NCBI GenBank assembly: GCA_017510425.1
Contig: JAFWNJ010000006.1
Span: 1 to 44,652 of the forward strand
From: Candidatus Saccharimonadota bacterium
Lineage (GTDB): Bacteria; Patescibacteriota; Saccharimonadia; Saccharimonadales; Saccharimonadaceae
Length of the DNA: 44,652 bases
Direction of reading: 5' to 3'
The notes beneath the pieces were generated by a model that did no database searches, had not been told where the DNA came from, and was given only the letters and a program-made list of their open reading frames with translations. The position numbers and the translations under genes are program-made. Below, piece by piece: positions 30,610 through 39,458 of this stretch (position 1 is the first letter of the stretch; each line of letters begins with the position of its first letter).

Positions 30610-31185
30610 ATGTTAGATGATTTATTAAAGAAGTTTGTCCGCTGGCTTGACCCTAAATTAGATAAATATCGCCACACGAATGCACCCTCACGCCCGCCTA
30701 AATACACCCCTAAATCTCTCGAAGATTTCATCGGTGTACTCCAGCGCACACCCAAGTCCATCTTAAGCAGCCGCGACCGTAGTCGTATCGCCGCTATCAT
30801 GAGTTTCGATGACCGCACTGTCGAATCCATCATGGTGCCGAAATCCAAAATGATTTTCGTAAACTCCAAAGAAATCCTCGGCCCACTCGTACTTGATAAA
30901 CTCTACAAATCCGGCTTCACCAATTTCCCCGTGGTGGACAATAATGACAAGGTAAAGGGTATCATCCACACCGAAGCCCTGAACACTCTCGAAATCAAAC
31001 GCACCGATCGCGCCGAGAAGTATCTAGATAAGGACGTTCAATACCTCCACGCCAGCGACTCTTTGAGTCACGCCGTCTCCGAAATCGAACGCACCAACAG
31101 CTATTATTTCCTCGTCCTGGACGACCACGATTCCCTCGCCGGTTTCTTCACCATCCAGATGTTGCTTGATTATCTATTGAACTAG
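30610..31185 (+). CDS. CBS-pair domain protein, CorC/HlyC-like
   Basis: A 191-aa cytoplasmic protein containing two CBS motifs (about 75-190): SIMVPKSKMIFVNSKEILGP, FTNFPVVDNNDKVKGIIHT and SYYFLVLDDHDSLAGFFTI. The N-terminal part (DFIGVLQRTPKSILSSRDRS) matches the linker before the CBS pair in CorC/HlyC proteins. Those carry a CNNM membrane domain in front, which is missing here. CBS pairs sense adenine nucleotides, so a regulatory role is likely. The start at 30610 is chosen because TATAAT-like sequence (30592-30606) directly precedes it. Confidence 0.85.
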   Translation: MLDDLLKKFVRWLDPKLDKYRHTNAPSRPPKYTPKSLEDFIGVLQRTPKSILSSRDRSRIAAIMSFDDRTVESIMVPKSKMIFVNSKEILGPLVLDKLYKSGFTNFPVVDNNDKVKGIIHTEALNTLEIKRTDRAEKYLDKDVQYLHASDSLSHAVSEIERTNSYYFLVLDDHDSLAGFFTIQMLLDYLLN

Positions 31186-31199
31186 TTTTTTGTTGTTAG

Positions 31200-31218
31200 G
31201 CATGCTTAAGTTGATGAC
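31200..31218. promoter_or_regulatory. second copy of the 19-bp upstream motif (aspS)
   Basis: Exactly GCATGCTTAAGTTGATGAC, identical to 29475-29493, 7 bp before the aspS -35-like box. The palindromic part is 14 of 16 identical to the first site. Confidence 0.6.
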
Positions 31219-31225
31219 ATTATTG

Positions 31226-31254
31226 TTTCACTTACCAGAAAAAAGTGATATAAT
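31226..31254 (+). promoter_or_regulatory. aspS promoter
   Basis: TTTCAC (31226-31231), 17-bp spacer, TATAAT (31249-31254), then 7 nt to the ATG at 31262: leaderless type. Confidence 0.65.
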
Positions 31255-31261
31255 AACACAT

Positions 31262-33064
31262 ATGAGAATTTTAGCAAACGAATTAAAAAACCATTTACAA
31301 GACAAATCCGTAACTGTTGCTGGCTGGGTCAACTCCCGCCGCGATCATGGTGGTCTGATTTTTATCGACCTCCGCGATCATACGGGCATCATCCAATTAG
31401 TCATCACTCCAGATACTCCCGACTCATTCAAGCTTGCCGAGTCCGTCCGTGACGAATACGTCCTGAAAGCCACCGGCACTATGCGCGAGCGTGCCAAGGA
31501 TCTAATCAATCCAAACATCGAGACCGGCACCATCGAGCTTGTTGTTAAAGACCTCACTCTCCTAAACAAATCAGAGCCTCTCCCAGTCAACACCCATGAT
31601 GATGGCGAAGAATCATCCGAGGAACTGCGCCTGAAATACAGATTCCTAGATCTTCGTCGACCCAGTATGCAGGGAATTCTGAAGCGCCGCTCTGAATATT
31701 ATCGTTTCATCCGCGACTTCATGTATGATCACGATTTCACCGAAGTCACTACACCGATTCTTGCCAACTCCTCCCCTGAAGGCGCCCGCGACTTCTTGAT
31801 TCCATCTAGATTACATCCAGGCAAGTTCTACGCCCTTCCCCAGGCTCCTCAGCAGTTCAAGCAACTTCTCATGGTCGGCGGTGTCAATAAATATTTTCAA
31901 ATCGCACCCTGCTTCCGCGACGAAGACCCTCGTGCCGACCGACTTTACGGTGATTTCTATCAGCTCGACTGCGAAATCTCCTTCGTCGAAGATGGCGAGA
32001 CCGTGCGCGAGGCGATCGAGCCACTTTATCTATCGCTCGCCACCGATTTTAGCCATAAGAAACTCGTTCTAAAATCCGAGCCAGCCAAGAAATATCTCAT
32101 CAAAGGCTCCCCAGTCCCTCGCCTGCCTTATGATTTCGCCATGGAGACTTACGGTGTTGATAAACCCGACCTTCGTTACGGCATGGAACTGATCGACCTC
32201 ACCGAAATATTTAAAGACACTGATTTTAAAGTCTTCAAGCAGCCCTGTGTCAAAGCAATCTGTGTCAAGGGTGGCGCTACGCTCACTCGCCGCGAGATTG
32301 ACGAGTTCACCGACAAGGCCCGCAAGCTCGGCGCCGGTGGCTTAGCCTACATTCTCTACACCGACGAGGGCGCCAAATCTCCAATCCTGAAATTCATGAC
32401 CGACTCCGAAATCTCCGGTGTCGCGAAATTAACCGGTGCCAAATCCGGCGATGCCGTCTTCTTTGGTGCCGACGACCGTGACAAGGTCAATAAAGTCCTC
32501 GGCCAGCTCCGTATCGAATTTGCCGATCATTTCAATCTTAAAGATCCAGACGAAATTGCCTACACCTGGGTAATCGATTTTCCATTCTACGAATGGGATG
32601 ATAAAGCCAGGAAGCTTGATTTCGGTCACAACCCTTTCAGCATGCCAAAAGGCGGCCTGAAGGCACTAGAAGAAGCCAAGACCGATGCTGATAAATTAGC
32701 CATCAAAGCCGACCAGTACGATATGGTCATGAATGGCATAGAGGTTTGCTCTGGCGCCGTCCGTAACTACAATCCTGAAATCATGTACAAGGTCTTCAAT
32801 ATTCTCGGCTACAATAACGATTATGTCGAAGCTCGTTTCTCCGGCATGTTGAATGCCTTCAAATTCGGTGCACCACCCCACGCTGGCTGCGCCCCTGGTC
32901 TCGACCGTATCTTCATGGTTCTAGAGGGTATCAACAACATTCGCGATATCGTCGCCTTCCCTAAAAACGGCAACGGTGTCGACCTTATGATGAATTCTCC
33001 ATCCCCTGTCGACCAAGCCCAGCTCGACGAACTCCACATCGCCCTCCTACCAGAAGAAGACTAA
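31262..33064 (+). CDS. aspS: aspartyl-tRNA synthetase
   Basis: AspRS charges tRNA-Asp, and in many bacteria also tRNA-Asn. The 600-aa bacterial-type protein has the OB-fold anticodon domain (AGWVNSRRDHGGLIFIDLRD), class II motif 2 (YFQIAPCFRDEDPRADR), the GAD insertion domain (about 285-415), and motif 3 (GAPPHAGCAPGLDRIFM). The start at 31262 is chosen because the N-terminal family sequence (MRILANELKN) begins there and TATAAT ends 7 nt before it. Whether it is discriminating cannot be decided without comparing the anticodon domain and asking whether AsnRS or GatCAB are encoded elsewhere. Expression may be controlled through the 31200-31218 site. Confidence 0.96.
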   Translation: MRILANELKNHLQDKSVTVAGWVNSRRDHGGLIFIDLRDHTGIIQLVITPDTPDSFKLAESVRDEYVLKATGTMRERAKDLINPNIETGTIELVVKDLTLLNKSEPLPVNTHDDGEESSEELRLKYRFLDLRRPSMQGILKRRSEYYRFIRDFMYDHDFTEVTTPILANSSPEGARDFLIPSRLHPGKFYALPQAPQQFKQLLMVGGVNKYFQIAPCFRDEDPRADRLYGDFYQLDCEISFVEDGETVREAIEPLYLSLATDFSHKKLVLKSEPAKKYLIKGSPVPRLPYDFAMETYGVDKPDLRYGMELIDLTEIFKDTDFKVFKQPCVKAICVKGGATLTRREIDEFTDKARKLGAGGLAYILYTDEGAKSPILKFMTDSEISGVAKLTGAKSGDAVFFGADDRDKVNKVLGQLRIEFADHFNLKDPDEIAYTWVIDFPFYEWDDKARKLDFGHNPFSMPKGGLKALEEAKTDADKLAIKADQYDMVMNGIEVCSGAVRNYNPEIMYKVFNILGYNNDYVEARFSGMLNAFKFGAPPHAGCAPGLDRIFMVLEGINNIRDIVAFPKNGNGVDLMMNSPSPVDQAQLDELHIALLPEED

Positions 33065-33122
33065 TTCTGCCCCTTCTCGGGGGCTTCAATTGGACTATAT
33101 CTAATCCGAACTACGCTAAAAA

Positions 33123-35084
33123 CTACTGCGCACTAGCTACACAGCGGGCCGCCCTTCCGTAATACTTGGTGCTGCTGTTTGTACCTGGGTAGATGTTAGA
33201 AGAGCTGAAGTACAGGAGGTAGGCGTAGTTATTACTGCTCGCCGTAGACGACCAATAGCTTCCGTTGCTACCACGACTGTTAATGGAGGCGCCACTCACG
33301 GTGCCCGAGTAGAGAAGATTATTTGGGAAATGACGAATTCTCTTAAGCATTATAGCTACAGTTGGAGAAGTAGAGCTAGTCATTGTTTGTGCCGTGCCAT
33401 TGCTTTGCAAGCCACCAAGGCTATTACTAAGTACACCGAATTCACCAGTACCTGTACCGGTAGGTAGGTGCCATCCATTCGGACAGAGATCTCCCTCTGT
33501 ATTACCACTGGATTTACTATAGGTTCCCCTACCAGCTGTAGCAGAATACCAGTTGTAGTAATTGCCATATGAGTATAGATTTGCACCGGTAGACATGGTT
33601 TGGGTATTGGTGTATGAGACCCTACTAGCAGTATTATCAGTCCTGAGTCTAGACTGGTCATCACAGGCAGCAGAATTAGTGCTACACCAGCCTTCTGGGG
33701 CAGTGTCAGCATTATAAGCCACATTTGATGTTGGGGAAAGGTTAGTGAAGGTTTGCGTGTCGGTATAGTTATGCTTTAGTATGACAGTAGGATTAGTTGG
33801 GTCGTTATCGTTCAATGGATTGTTAGTATTAGCCGTGGTGAGAGTTGTAGGTACAGTATTGGCTCCTTCCTGGTGAGTATCAGCTAGTCTTAAGTTTTCT
33901 ATCATCCAGCACTTACCATCGGTGAGTTTGGCAATAGCATAGGTCTGGTTATCTCGTGTATCAGTCAGAGCTGAGATACTGGATAGATTTGCGGTAATGG
34001 ACCAAGTGGATTCGTCTTGATCGCCTTCATTATTATAGGTAGCAGCAATTAAACTACCATTGACATCGCAGAGTTCAGCGACTTTGCTAGAGTCTTGGAG
34101 ATTACCAGCAGACTTAATCCAGACAGCATAAAGGGCTAGTCCATTAGCTGTAGTACCGGTAGGGACTGTAATATCTTCATTTGGACCATAGAAGTGAGCA
34201 TTTGGATTAATTTCATAATCATAGGCATCAGACCAGCCAGCAAAGCCATAACCTTCGCGGGAGAAATTGGATGCAAATAAAGTTACAGTATTACCGTCCG
34301 TAGCCGCTTGCCTTCCCATCGTACCTTCAGCAGTCTTAGCATTAGCATAGTAATTAATATATCCTGCAGTAGAGGGTTGTGGTCTTAATGGTTCTTCAGA
34401 AGCTGGATGAAGTAGAGTGTATTTAACTTGTCCAATATATGTACCAGCTTTCTGGGTAGAACTAATATAAACAGCATAGGTAGTAGTGACTCTAGCGCCC
34501 TCTGTATAGATACTATTATTATCTACATCAGTACCAGAATTACGATAAGATACTCTGGTGTAGGTAGATGGTACTGCAGCCCAGTCACTATAGTCAGTAT
34601 CACCGGATTGTTTTTCAGAGTCACCAGTACTTCCGGCAATGATGGGAGTATAAGTACCAGACGTTACACCAATCTTCATCGCCCAGGCTGAAGTATTACC
34701 AGTGAATGTAGTACTAGTTAGAATATCACTAGTTTGTCCTAAGGTACTATCTCTAAGATATGTATTTCCTAATGTATCATCACTATATCCTACTGCATAG
34801 ACGGAGAATCCTTCATTATCATTACAATAGACTTTAAGTGTAGTTTGTCCAATACCATCAGGATAATAATCTTGTCCACGGGAATCTATACCATTAGGGA
34901 CTTCTGCTGTATGAGCAGTATCAGTCGTACTAGACATAGAACAGGCCATAGGTACTGTAATGGTAGCTGTAGTTACACTAGAATCATCTGCCATAGCTTT
35001 AGGTAGAGTTAGTATTCCGCCCATTAGTATAGTCACTCCTACCATACCGCCAGGCAACAAGAAGCTCACAAATCTAGATTTCAT
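33123..35084 (-). CDS. modular surface protein with FISUMP-like domain
   Basis: A 653-aa exported protein. Residues 1-32 are a signal peptide (LLPGGMVGVTILMGGILTL, then MADD). Residues about 35-235 are the same module as in the protein at 5165-6910 (ITVPMACSMSS, VYCNDNEGFSVYAVGY, WAMKIGVTSG, TTYAVYISSTQKAGTYIG, VKYTLLHP). Residues about 245-325 look like a Listeria-Bacteroides repeat (FAGWSDAYDY, GLALYAVW). The C-terminal half is a FISUMP-like domain (AIAKLTDGKCWMIENLRL, GDLCPNGWHLPTGTGTGEF, GSNGSYWSSTASSNNYAY, RCVASAQ), typical of large surface protein families. No C-terminal anchor is seen. TATAAA box ends 8 nt before the ATG. Probably adhesion or display; function unproven. Confidence 0.85.
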   Translation of the reverse strand: MKSRFVSFLLPGGMVGVTILMGGILTLPKAMADDSSVTTATITVPMACSMSSTTDTAHTAEVPNGIDSRGQDYYPDGIGQTTLKVYCNDNEGFSVYAVGYSDDTLGNTYLRDSTLGQTSDILTSTTFTGNTSAWAMKIGVTSGTYTPIIAGSTGDSEKQSGDTDYSDWAAVPSTYTRVSYRNSGTDVDNNSIYTEGARVTTTYAVYISSTQKAGTYIGQVKYTLLHPASEEPLRPQPSTAGYINYYANAKTAEGTMGRQAATDGNTVTLFASNFSREGYGFAGWSDAYDYEINPNAHFYGPNEDITVPTGTTANGLALYAVWIKSAGNLQDSSKVAELCDVNGSLIAATYNNEGDQDESTWSITANLSSISALTDTRDNQTYAIAKLTDGKCWMIENLRLADTHQEGANTVPTTLTTANTNNPLNDNDPTNPTVILKHNYTDTQTFTNLSPTSNVAYNADTAPEGWCSTNSAACDDQSRLRTDNTASRVSYTNTQTMSTGANLYSYGNYYNWYSATAGRGTYSKSSGNTEGDLCPNGWHLPTGTGTGEFGVLSNSLGGLQSNGTAQTMTSSTSPTVAIMLKRIRHFPNNLLYSGTVSGASINSRGSNGSYWSSTASSNNYAYLLYFSSSNIYPGTNSSTKYYGRAARCVASAQ

Positions 35085-35171
35085 GTTTTCATTTTATATC
35101 ATAACCATTAAAAAATCAAAAATAAACTGGAATTCACTTCCAGTTCATTTTTCATACTATTCTCCCGATTT

Positions 35172-35281
35172 CCTATTTGAGATTAAAAGCCGGCAGATTG
35201 GTGTTTTCTTCTTGCGAAGTGCGATTATTGATCGAGCAAGCAAGAAAAAACGCCGAGATGCCGGCTTTTAACTCAAATAGG
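35172..35281 (-). repeat. long stem-loop abutting the CCA end of tRNA-Arg(TCT)
   Basis: Outer arms CCTATTTGAG (35172-35181) and CTCAAATAGG (35272-35281), inner arms TAAAAGCCGGCA (35184-35195) and TGCCGGCTTTTA (35259-35270), and a weaker third stem near the tip. The stem begins at the base right after the tRNA CCA, with no trailer. This placement is shared with the hairpins after tRNA-Ile, tRNA-Ser and tRNA-Arg(TCG). Confidence 0.75.
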
Positions 35282-35356
35282 TGGTAGGCCCGGCTGGAAT
35301 CGAACCAGCATTGTATCCTTAGAGGGGATATGTCCTATCCGTTGAACGACGAGCCC
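35282..35356 (-). tRNA. tRNA-Arg(TCT)
   Basis: Minus strand cloverleaf with acceptor GGGCTCG/CGGGCCT (one G-T end pair and one T-G pair), discriminator A, encoded CCA. Anticodon stem TATCC/GGATA and loop CCTCTAA give TCT, reading AGA/AGG. Confidence 0.93.
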
Positions 35357-35391
35357 AAGACTGCCCCCTTACAGACTATCAATATTATACA

Positions 35392-36141
35392 CTATTCTTC
35401 TGGTTTTCTCAACTTATAATAGATTGACGGCGCAAACCGAATCGGTGCCAGTACCTTCTGCGCCTTGTCTTCCATCTTCACAAGATTCTTCGTACCAAGC
35501 ACCTTCTTTAGGCTCCGGCTCCTGAAGTTCGATACCGACAGCACCTTCTCGCACTTAAACCCAGTCTTGTCAAAAATCTCTTCCACGTATTTCGGGTGGT
35601 AATTATAAAACCCGTTCGCCGATATTTCCTTGTAATTCGCCACTGTCTTATCAAACGGATTCACCTTACTTCGCCCCGTCACGAATCGCGCCATCTTCGG
35701 CAGAGTCCGCTTGTTCGCTACCTCAATCACGGCCACTCCCCCCGGCTTCAACACCCGGTATAGTTCCGCCATCGCCTTGTCCAAATACTTCAGGTGATGG
35801 GTCACGCGGACCATCATTAATCCATCCAGTTCGTCATCCTTAAATGGCAGCTCATAAATATCACCCGCCCGAGTCTCAATCTTATCACCGTAGATTTCCT
35901 TCGCCTGCTCCAGCTCAGTTTTCGAATAATCAAATAGGAACACCTTATGCGCCCGCTTCAAATACTCATTTGCTAGTCTCCCGTATCCACCGCCGATATC
36001 GGCAAACTTCCCCATCCGCTTCGGGAGCAACTTCCGAATCGCCATTCTATCCGCCTGATCCTCATACTCTCTGCCAGTATTCTCCCAGAAATCCTTTTTA
36101 TAGTCGTAACCGTTATAATCTGAAACAATTTTTTTACTCAT
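35392..36141 (-). CDS. class I SAM-dependent methyltransferase
   Basis: A 249-aa cytoplasmic protein of the Methyltransf_11 type. Motif I is FADIGGGYGRLANEYL (SAM-binding Gly-rich loop) and the acidic residue after strand beta2 is in VFLFDYSKTELEQA. DIYELPFKDDELDG and ELYRVLKPGGVAVIEVANK complete the core. The substrate is unknown; similar enzymes act on lipids, quinones or small molecules. GAGGGA lies before the ATG, with TATAT sequence just upstream. It is 10 nt downstream of the PilB-like gene, which is on the same strand, but an own promoter seems present. Confidence 0.88.
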   Translation of the reverse strand: MSKKIVSDYNGYDYKKDFWENTGREYEDQADRMAIRKLLPKRMGKFADIGGGYGRLANEYLKRAHKVFLFDYSKTELEQAKEIYGDKIETRAGDIYELPFKDDELDGLMMVRVTHHLKYLDKAMAELYRVLKPGGVAVIEVANKRTLPKMARFVTGRSKVNPFDKTVANYKEISANGFYNYHPKYVEEIFDKTGFKCEKVLSVSNFRSRSLKKVLGTKNLVKMEDKAQKVLAPIRFAPSIYYKLRKPEE

Positions 36142-36151
36142 AGTTCCCTCA

Positions 36152-37774
36152 TTATATCACACGCGACACTTCTTCTAAAGTAGTCTCGCCCTTTAGCGCC
36201 AGAATCACGCCTTTTTGCTCTAAGGTCAACATGCCTTTGTCTCGAGCTGCTTTTTCAATCGCATTCGTATTAATATCGGCTACTTCTCCTCGGATAAACG
36301 CCTGAATCTCTTCCGAGACCACCAGTTGTTCCATTACCACCGTCCGCCCCTCGTAACCAAATGGGGATTCCTCGGTCGGGACAGCCTCATATAGTACGAT
36401 ATTATTCAGATCAACCCCCCGTAGTCTACTTTCCGGTACTCCCGCCAGCACCTCTCTGATGTATTTCGCTTCTGCCTCGGTCGCCAGCCTCTCCTGCTTC
36501 GAATCCGCCAGCTTTCTTACCAATCTCTGCGCAATCACTAATCTAATCGAACTCGAGAAAATCGGATTCGTACCAATCAAATCAATCATTCGTGAGAAAG
36601 CTGCACTCGCCGAATTCGCATGGAATGTCGATAGCACCAAATGCCCGGTAATTGAAGCCTGAATTGCCGTCTTCGCCGTATCTGCATCGCGAATCTCGCC
36701 CACCATTACCACATCTGGATCTAGCCTCAGCACCGAGCGCAGCCCCTCCGCGAAAGAGCCACCCTCTCCAGTATTAATTGGAATTTGCGAAATCCCCGTG
36801 ATACCATATTCAATCGGATCCTCCAGGGTAATAATCTTCTTGTCTGAAGTGTTCAGCGCATTCAACATCGAATACAGTGTTGTAGATTTACCAGAGCCAG
36901 TCGGCCCCACCATTAATACTAGCCCCCGCGGATGTGTAATAATCTCATCAATTTCTTTTCTTTCTTCCTCAGATAGGCCAAGCAAATCCAAATTCAGTAG
37001 CGACTCGTCGAAATTAAACAGTCTCAATACCGCATCCTGTCCATACATCGTCGGAATCGTCTCTACCCTAATGTTGACTAGGTGTGTCACACCGTCACGA
37101 TGAATGTCTTTCTGCATGTGACCAGACTGCGGCTTATTAGTCGCCGTCGACACATTGGCCCGCGAGGATAGCTCACCCATGAAAATCCGGTATTTGTCCT
37201 TATCAATCGTCGCCACCGGGTGCAACAAACCATCCACTCGCATTCTAATTCTAATTTCATTGCGTAGATTCTCAATATGAATATCGCTCGCCCCTAGCTT
37301 ATCCGCCTGATCAATCAGGAAATCAAACACCTTCTCCGGCGACACGCGCGCTAGAGTCTGCGACACCGAAGCAATCGTCTCCGAATCGCCCTCTCCCGCG
37401 ATTTTAATATCATCATATTTTACTTCCTTTGGCGGATCATACCGTAACATCAATACCTGATAAGCCGAATTCGAAATCAAGAAGAAATCCACCCTCTCGC
37501 CATCATCTGCATACTCCCGCCTCATCTTCTGAATTAACGACCGCGGAGTCTGGCTAGTCACCATGAACTGATAATTCGTTTCACCCTCACCCCGCTGCAG
37601 TGGAATAATAAAATTCTGGTGCATTTCGCTAATCGGTAGTAAATCCGGAATCAATGGCAGAGTCTTCTCATATTCCCTCATATCCAGATACGGCAACCCC
37701 AGAATCCTAGCTCTCTCGGCGGTCGCGTTTTCTTCATTTTCACGTCGTTTTAGTTGTATTTCATTCTCATTCAT
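36152..37774 (-). CDS. type IV pilus/type II secretion assembly ATPase (PilB/GspE)
   Basis: A 540-aa hexameric ATPase of the GspE/PilB family that powers pilus extension. The N-terminal domain (about 1-120) is followed by LIDQADKLGASDIHIENL, Walker A VGPTGSGKSTTLYSML, the Asp box ITLEDPIEYGITGISQ, Walker B DPDVVMVGEIRD and the His box ITGHLVLSTFHANSA. The four-cysteine zinc motif of classical GspE is absent (VPESRLRGVDLNNI is in its place). TATAAT (complement of 37782-37787) ends 7 nt before the ATG. With the prepilins (24493-27627) and ComEC it makes up a DNA-uptake or attachment pilus. No PilT- or PilC-like gene is in the window. Confidence 0.95.
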   Translation of the reverse strand: MNENEIQLKRRENEENATAERARILGLPYLDMREYEKTLPLIPDLLPISEMHQNFIIPLQRGEGETNYQFMVTSQTPRSLIQKMRREYADDGERVDFFLISNSAYQVLMLRYDPPKEVKYDDIKIAGEGDSETIASVSQTLARVSPEKVFDFLIDQADKLGASDIHIENLRNEIRIRMRVDGLLHPVATIDKDKYRIFMGELSSRANVSTATNKPQSGHMQKDIHRDGVTHLVNIRVETIPTMYGQDAVLRLFNFDESLLNLDLLGLSEEERKEIDEIITHPRGLVLMVGPTGSGKSTTLYSMLNALNTSDKKIITLEDPIEYGITGISQIPINTGEGGSFAEGLRSVLRLDPDVVMVGEIRDADTAKTAIQASITGHLVLSTFHANSASAAFSRMIDLIGTNPIFSSSIRLVIAQRLVRKLADSKQERLATEAEAKYIREVLAGVPESRLRGVDLNNIVLYEAVPTEESPFGYEGRTVVMEQLVVSEEIQAFIRGEVADINTNAIEKAARDKGMLTLEQKGVILALKGETTLEEVSRVI

Positions 37775-37832
37775 ACCTCAAATTATAGCACAATCGTTTT
37801 CTGTTTTTACCACAATGTGCTATAATTCTTTC

Positions 37833-37937
37833 ATGGCAAGAAAGTTTAAAATGAAAATTGTCGCGAAACAAAATCGCAACAATAATCACAAACACAGCGA
37901 CAAGCGAAAACACCCTCGCTTAAAAAACGGCCGCTAA
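37833..37937 (+). CDS. 34-aa highly basic peptide
   Basis: ATG (37833) to TAA encodes MARKFKMKIVAKQNRNNNHK then HSDKRKHPRLKNGR. Sixteen or so of 34 residues are basic. TATAAT (37821-37826) ends 6 nt before the ATG (leaderless) and a terminator follows at once (37936-37966). The composition is like tiny ribosomal or RNA-binding proteins. No family is recognised. It is separate from the DUF1846 gene, which has its own Shine-Dalgarno site. Confidence 0.6.
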   Translation: MARKFKMKIVAKQNRNNNHKHSDKRKHPRLKNGR

Positions 37938-37966
37938 TCCCCCTTTAATCCAAAGCGGGGATTTTT
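37936..37966 (+). terminator. terminator of the 34-aa peptide gene
   Basis: AATCCCCCTTT with AAAGCGGGGATT around a short loop, followed by T residues. It overlaps the stop codon region and precedes the DUF1846 ribosome binding site. Confidence 0.7.
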
Positions 37967-37991
37967 CTTGTTTTTAAAAAAAGGAGAAATC

Positions 37992-39455
37992 ATGAAAAAG
38001 TGCTTCGATGCCGAAAAATATCTCAAAATCCAAAAGAAAAAAATCAACCAACGCATTAAGATGTTTGACAAGCTCTACATCGAATTTGGCGGCAAGCTCA
38101 TCGACGACCAACACGCCGCCCGCACTCTGCCCGGTTTTCTCCCGGACCTTAAGATTCGTCTCCTCCAAGAATTCAAAGACGATGCCGAAATCATTCTCTG
38201 TATCAATGCCAACGCTATTGAAAAATCCAAAATTCGCGCCGATCACATGATTTCATACGAAACCGAAGTCCTCCGCCTAATCGAATTCTTGCGCGCCCAT
38301 AATCTCTATGTCAGCTCCGTTGTCATCACACTCTACGATGGCCAGAAAAAAGCCAAAGATTTCGCAAATCGCCTGAAAGATTATAAGATCAAGACCTACT
38401 TCCACACCTTCACCAAAGGTTATCCTACCGATGTCGATACCATCGTATCCGACGAAGGCTACGGTGCCAATCCGTATATTGAGACCACGAAGCCACTCGT
38501 CATCGTCTCCGCTCCCGGCCCTTGCTCAGGCAAGCTAGCCACCAGCCTCTCGCAACTTTATCACGAATCCAAGCGCGGCATTAATGCTGGCTATGCTAAA
38601 TTCGAAACCTTCCCAGTCTGGTCTTTGCCACTAAAACATCCGGTCAATGTTGCCTACGAAGCCGCTACTGCCGACCTTGGCGATGTCAACATGATTGATC
38701 ATTTCCATCTCGACAAATACGGTGTCACCGCCGTAAATTACAATCGTGATCTCGAGACTTTCCCAGTTCTTAAAGAAATCTTAACCCGTATCACCGGCAA
38801 AGCAATTTACTATTCTCCCACCGATATGGGCGTTAACGTCATCGGCGAATGTATTACCGACGATAAAGCCGTGCAGCGCGCCGCCAAAAACGAAATCATC
38901 CGCCGCTATTATCGCGCCCTCACCGACTTGAAGAAGGGCGCCGTCACCCCCGAAGTACCAGAACGCATTAAGTTACTCATGAACGAGCTTAATATTTCCG
39001 AATCCGATCGCACCGTCGCGCTCGAAGCCGACAAGAAACGCCAAAGCTCCGGCAACCTCCCCAGCGCCTGCATCCAAATTGGCAAGAATTTCATCCCAGG
39101 CCGCAAGACCGACATTCTCTCACCAATTTCCGCCGCCTTCCTTAACACCCTGAAAACCATCAATCGCATTCCAGATGAAGTCGATCTCATCTCCCCCACC
39201 GTACTAAAACCAATCCTGGAGATCAAGAATAAAACCAGTAATTTTAAAGAAAACTATCTGAAGCTTGGCGAAGTCCTAATTGCGCTCTCTATCTGTTCCA
39301 CCACCAATCCGGTCGTCAAAAAAGCTCTGGAATCTCTTGATAAATTGAAAGACTCCGAGCTTCACTCCACCCACATGATTTCCGATGACGAAATGATTAT
39401 TCTTTCAAATCTCGGCATCAACGCCACCTGCGGCACCGAAATTGATATTGACTAA
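37992..39455 (+). CDS. DUF1846 family protein
   Basis: A 487-aa cytoplasmic protein. The N-terminus (FDAEKYLKIQKKKINQRI, FGGKLIDDQHAARTLPGF, KIRLLQEFKDDAEIILCINA) matches the DUF1846 family, whose structure combines two Rossmann-like domains and whose function is not established. IVSAPGPCSGKLATSLSQLY has the look of a P-loop-like glycine turn. The start at 37992 follows an AAGGAG site by 7 nt. The longer ORF (from 37968) has no such site. The gene lies next to a duplicated tRNA-Ser tail (39459-39537). Confidence 0.88.
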   Translation: MKKCFDAEKYLKIQKKKINQRIKMFDKLYIEFGGKLIDDQHAARTLPGFLPDLKIRLLQEFKDDAEIILCINANAIEKSKIRADHMISYETEVLRLIEFLRAHNLYVSSVVITLYDGQKKAKDFANRLKDYKIKTYFHTFTKGYPTDVDTIVSDEGYGANPYIETTKPLVIVSAPGPCSGKLATSLSQLYHESKRGINAGYAKFETFPVWSLPLKHPVNVAYEAATADLGDVNMIDHFHLDKYGVTAVNYNRDLETFPVLKEILTRITGKAIYYSPTDMGVNVIGECITDDKAVQRAAKNEIIRRYYRALTDLKKGAVTPEVPERIKLLMNELNISESDRTVALEADKKRQSSGNLPSACIQIGKNFIPGRKTDILSPISAAFLNTLKTINRIPDEVDLISPTVLKPILEIKNKTSNFKENYLKLGEVLIALSICSTTNPVVKKALESLDKLKDSELHSTHMISDDEMIILSNLGINATCGTEIDID

Positions 39456-39458
39456 ACT

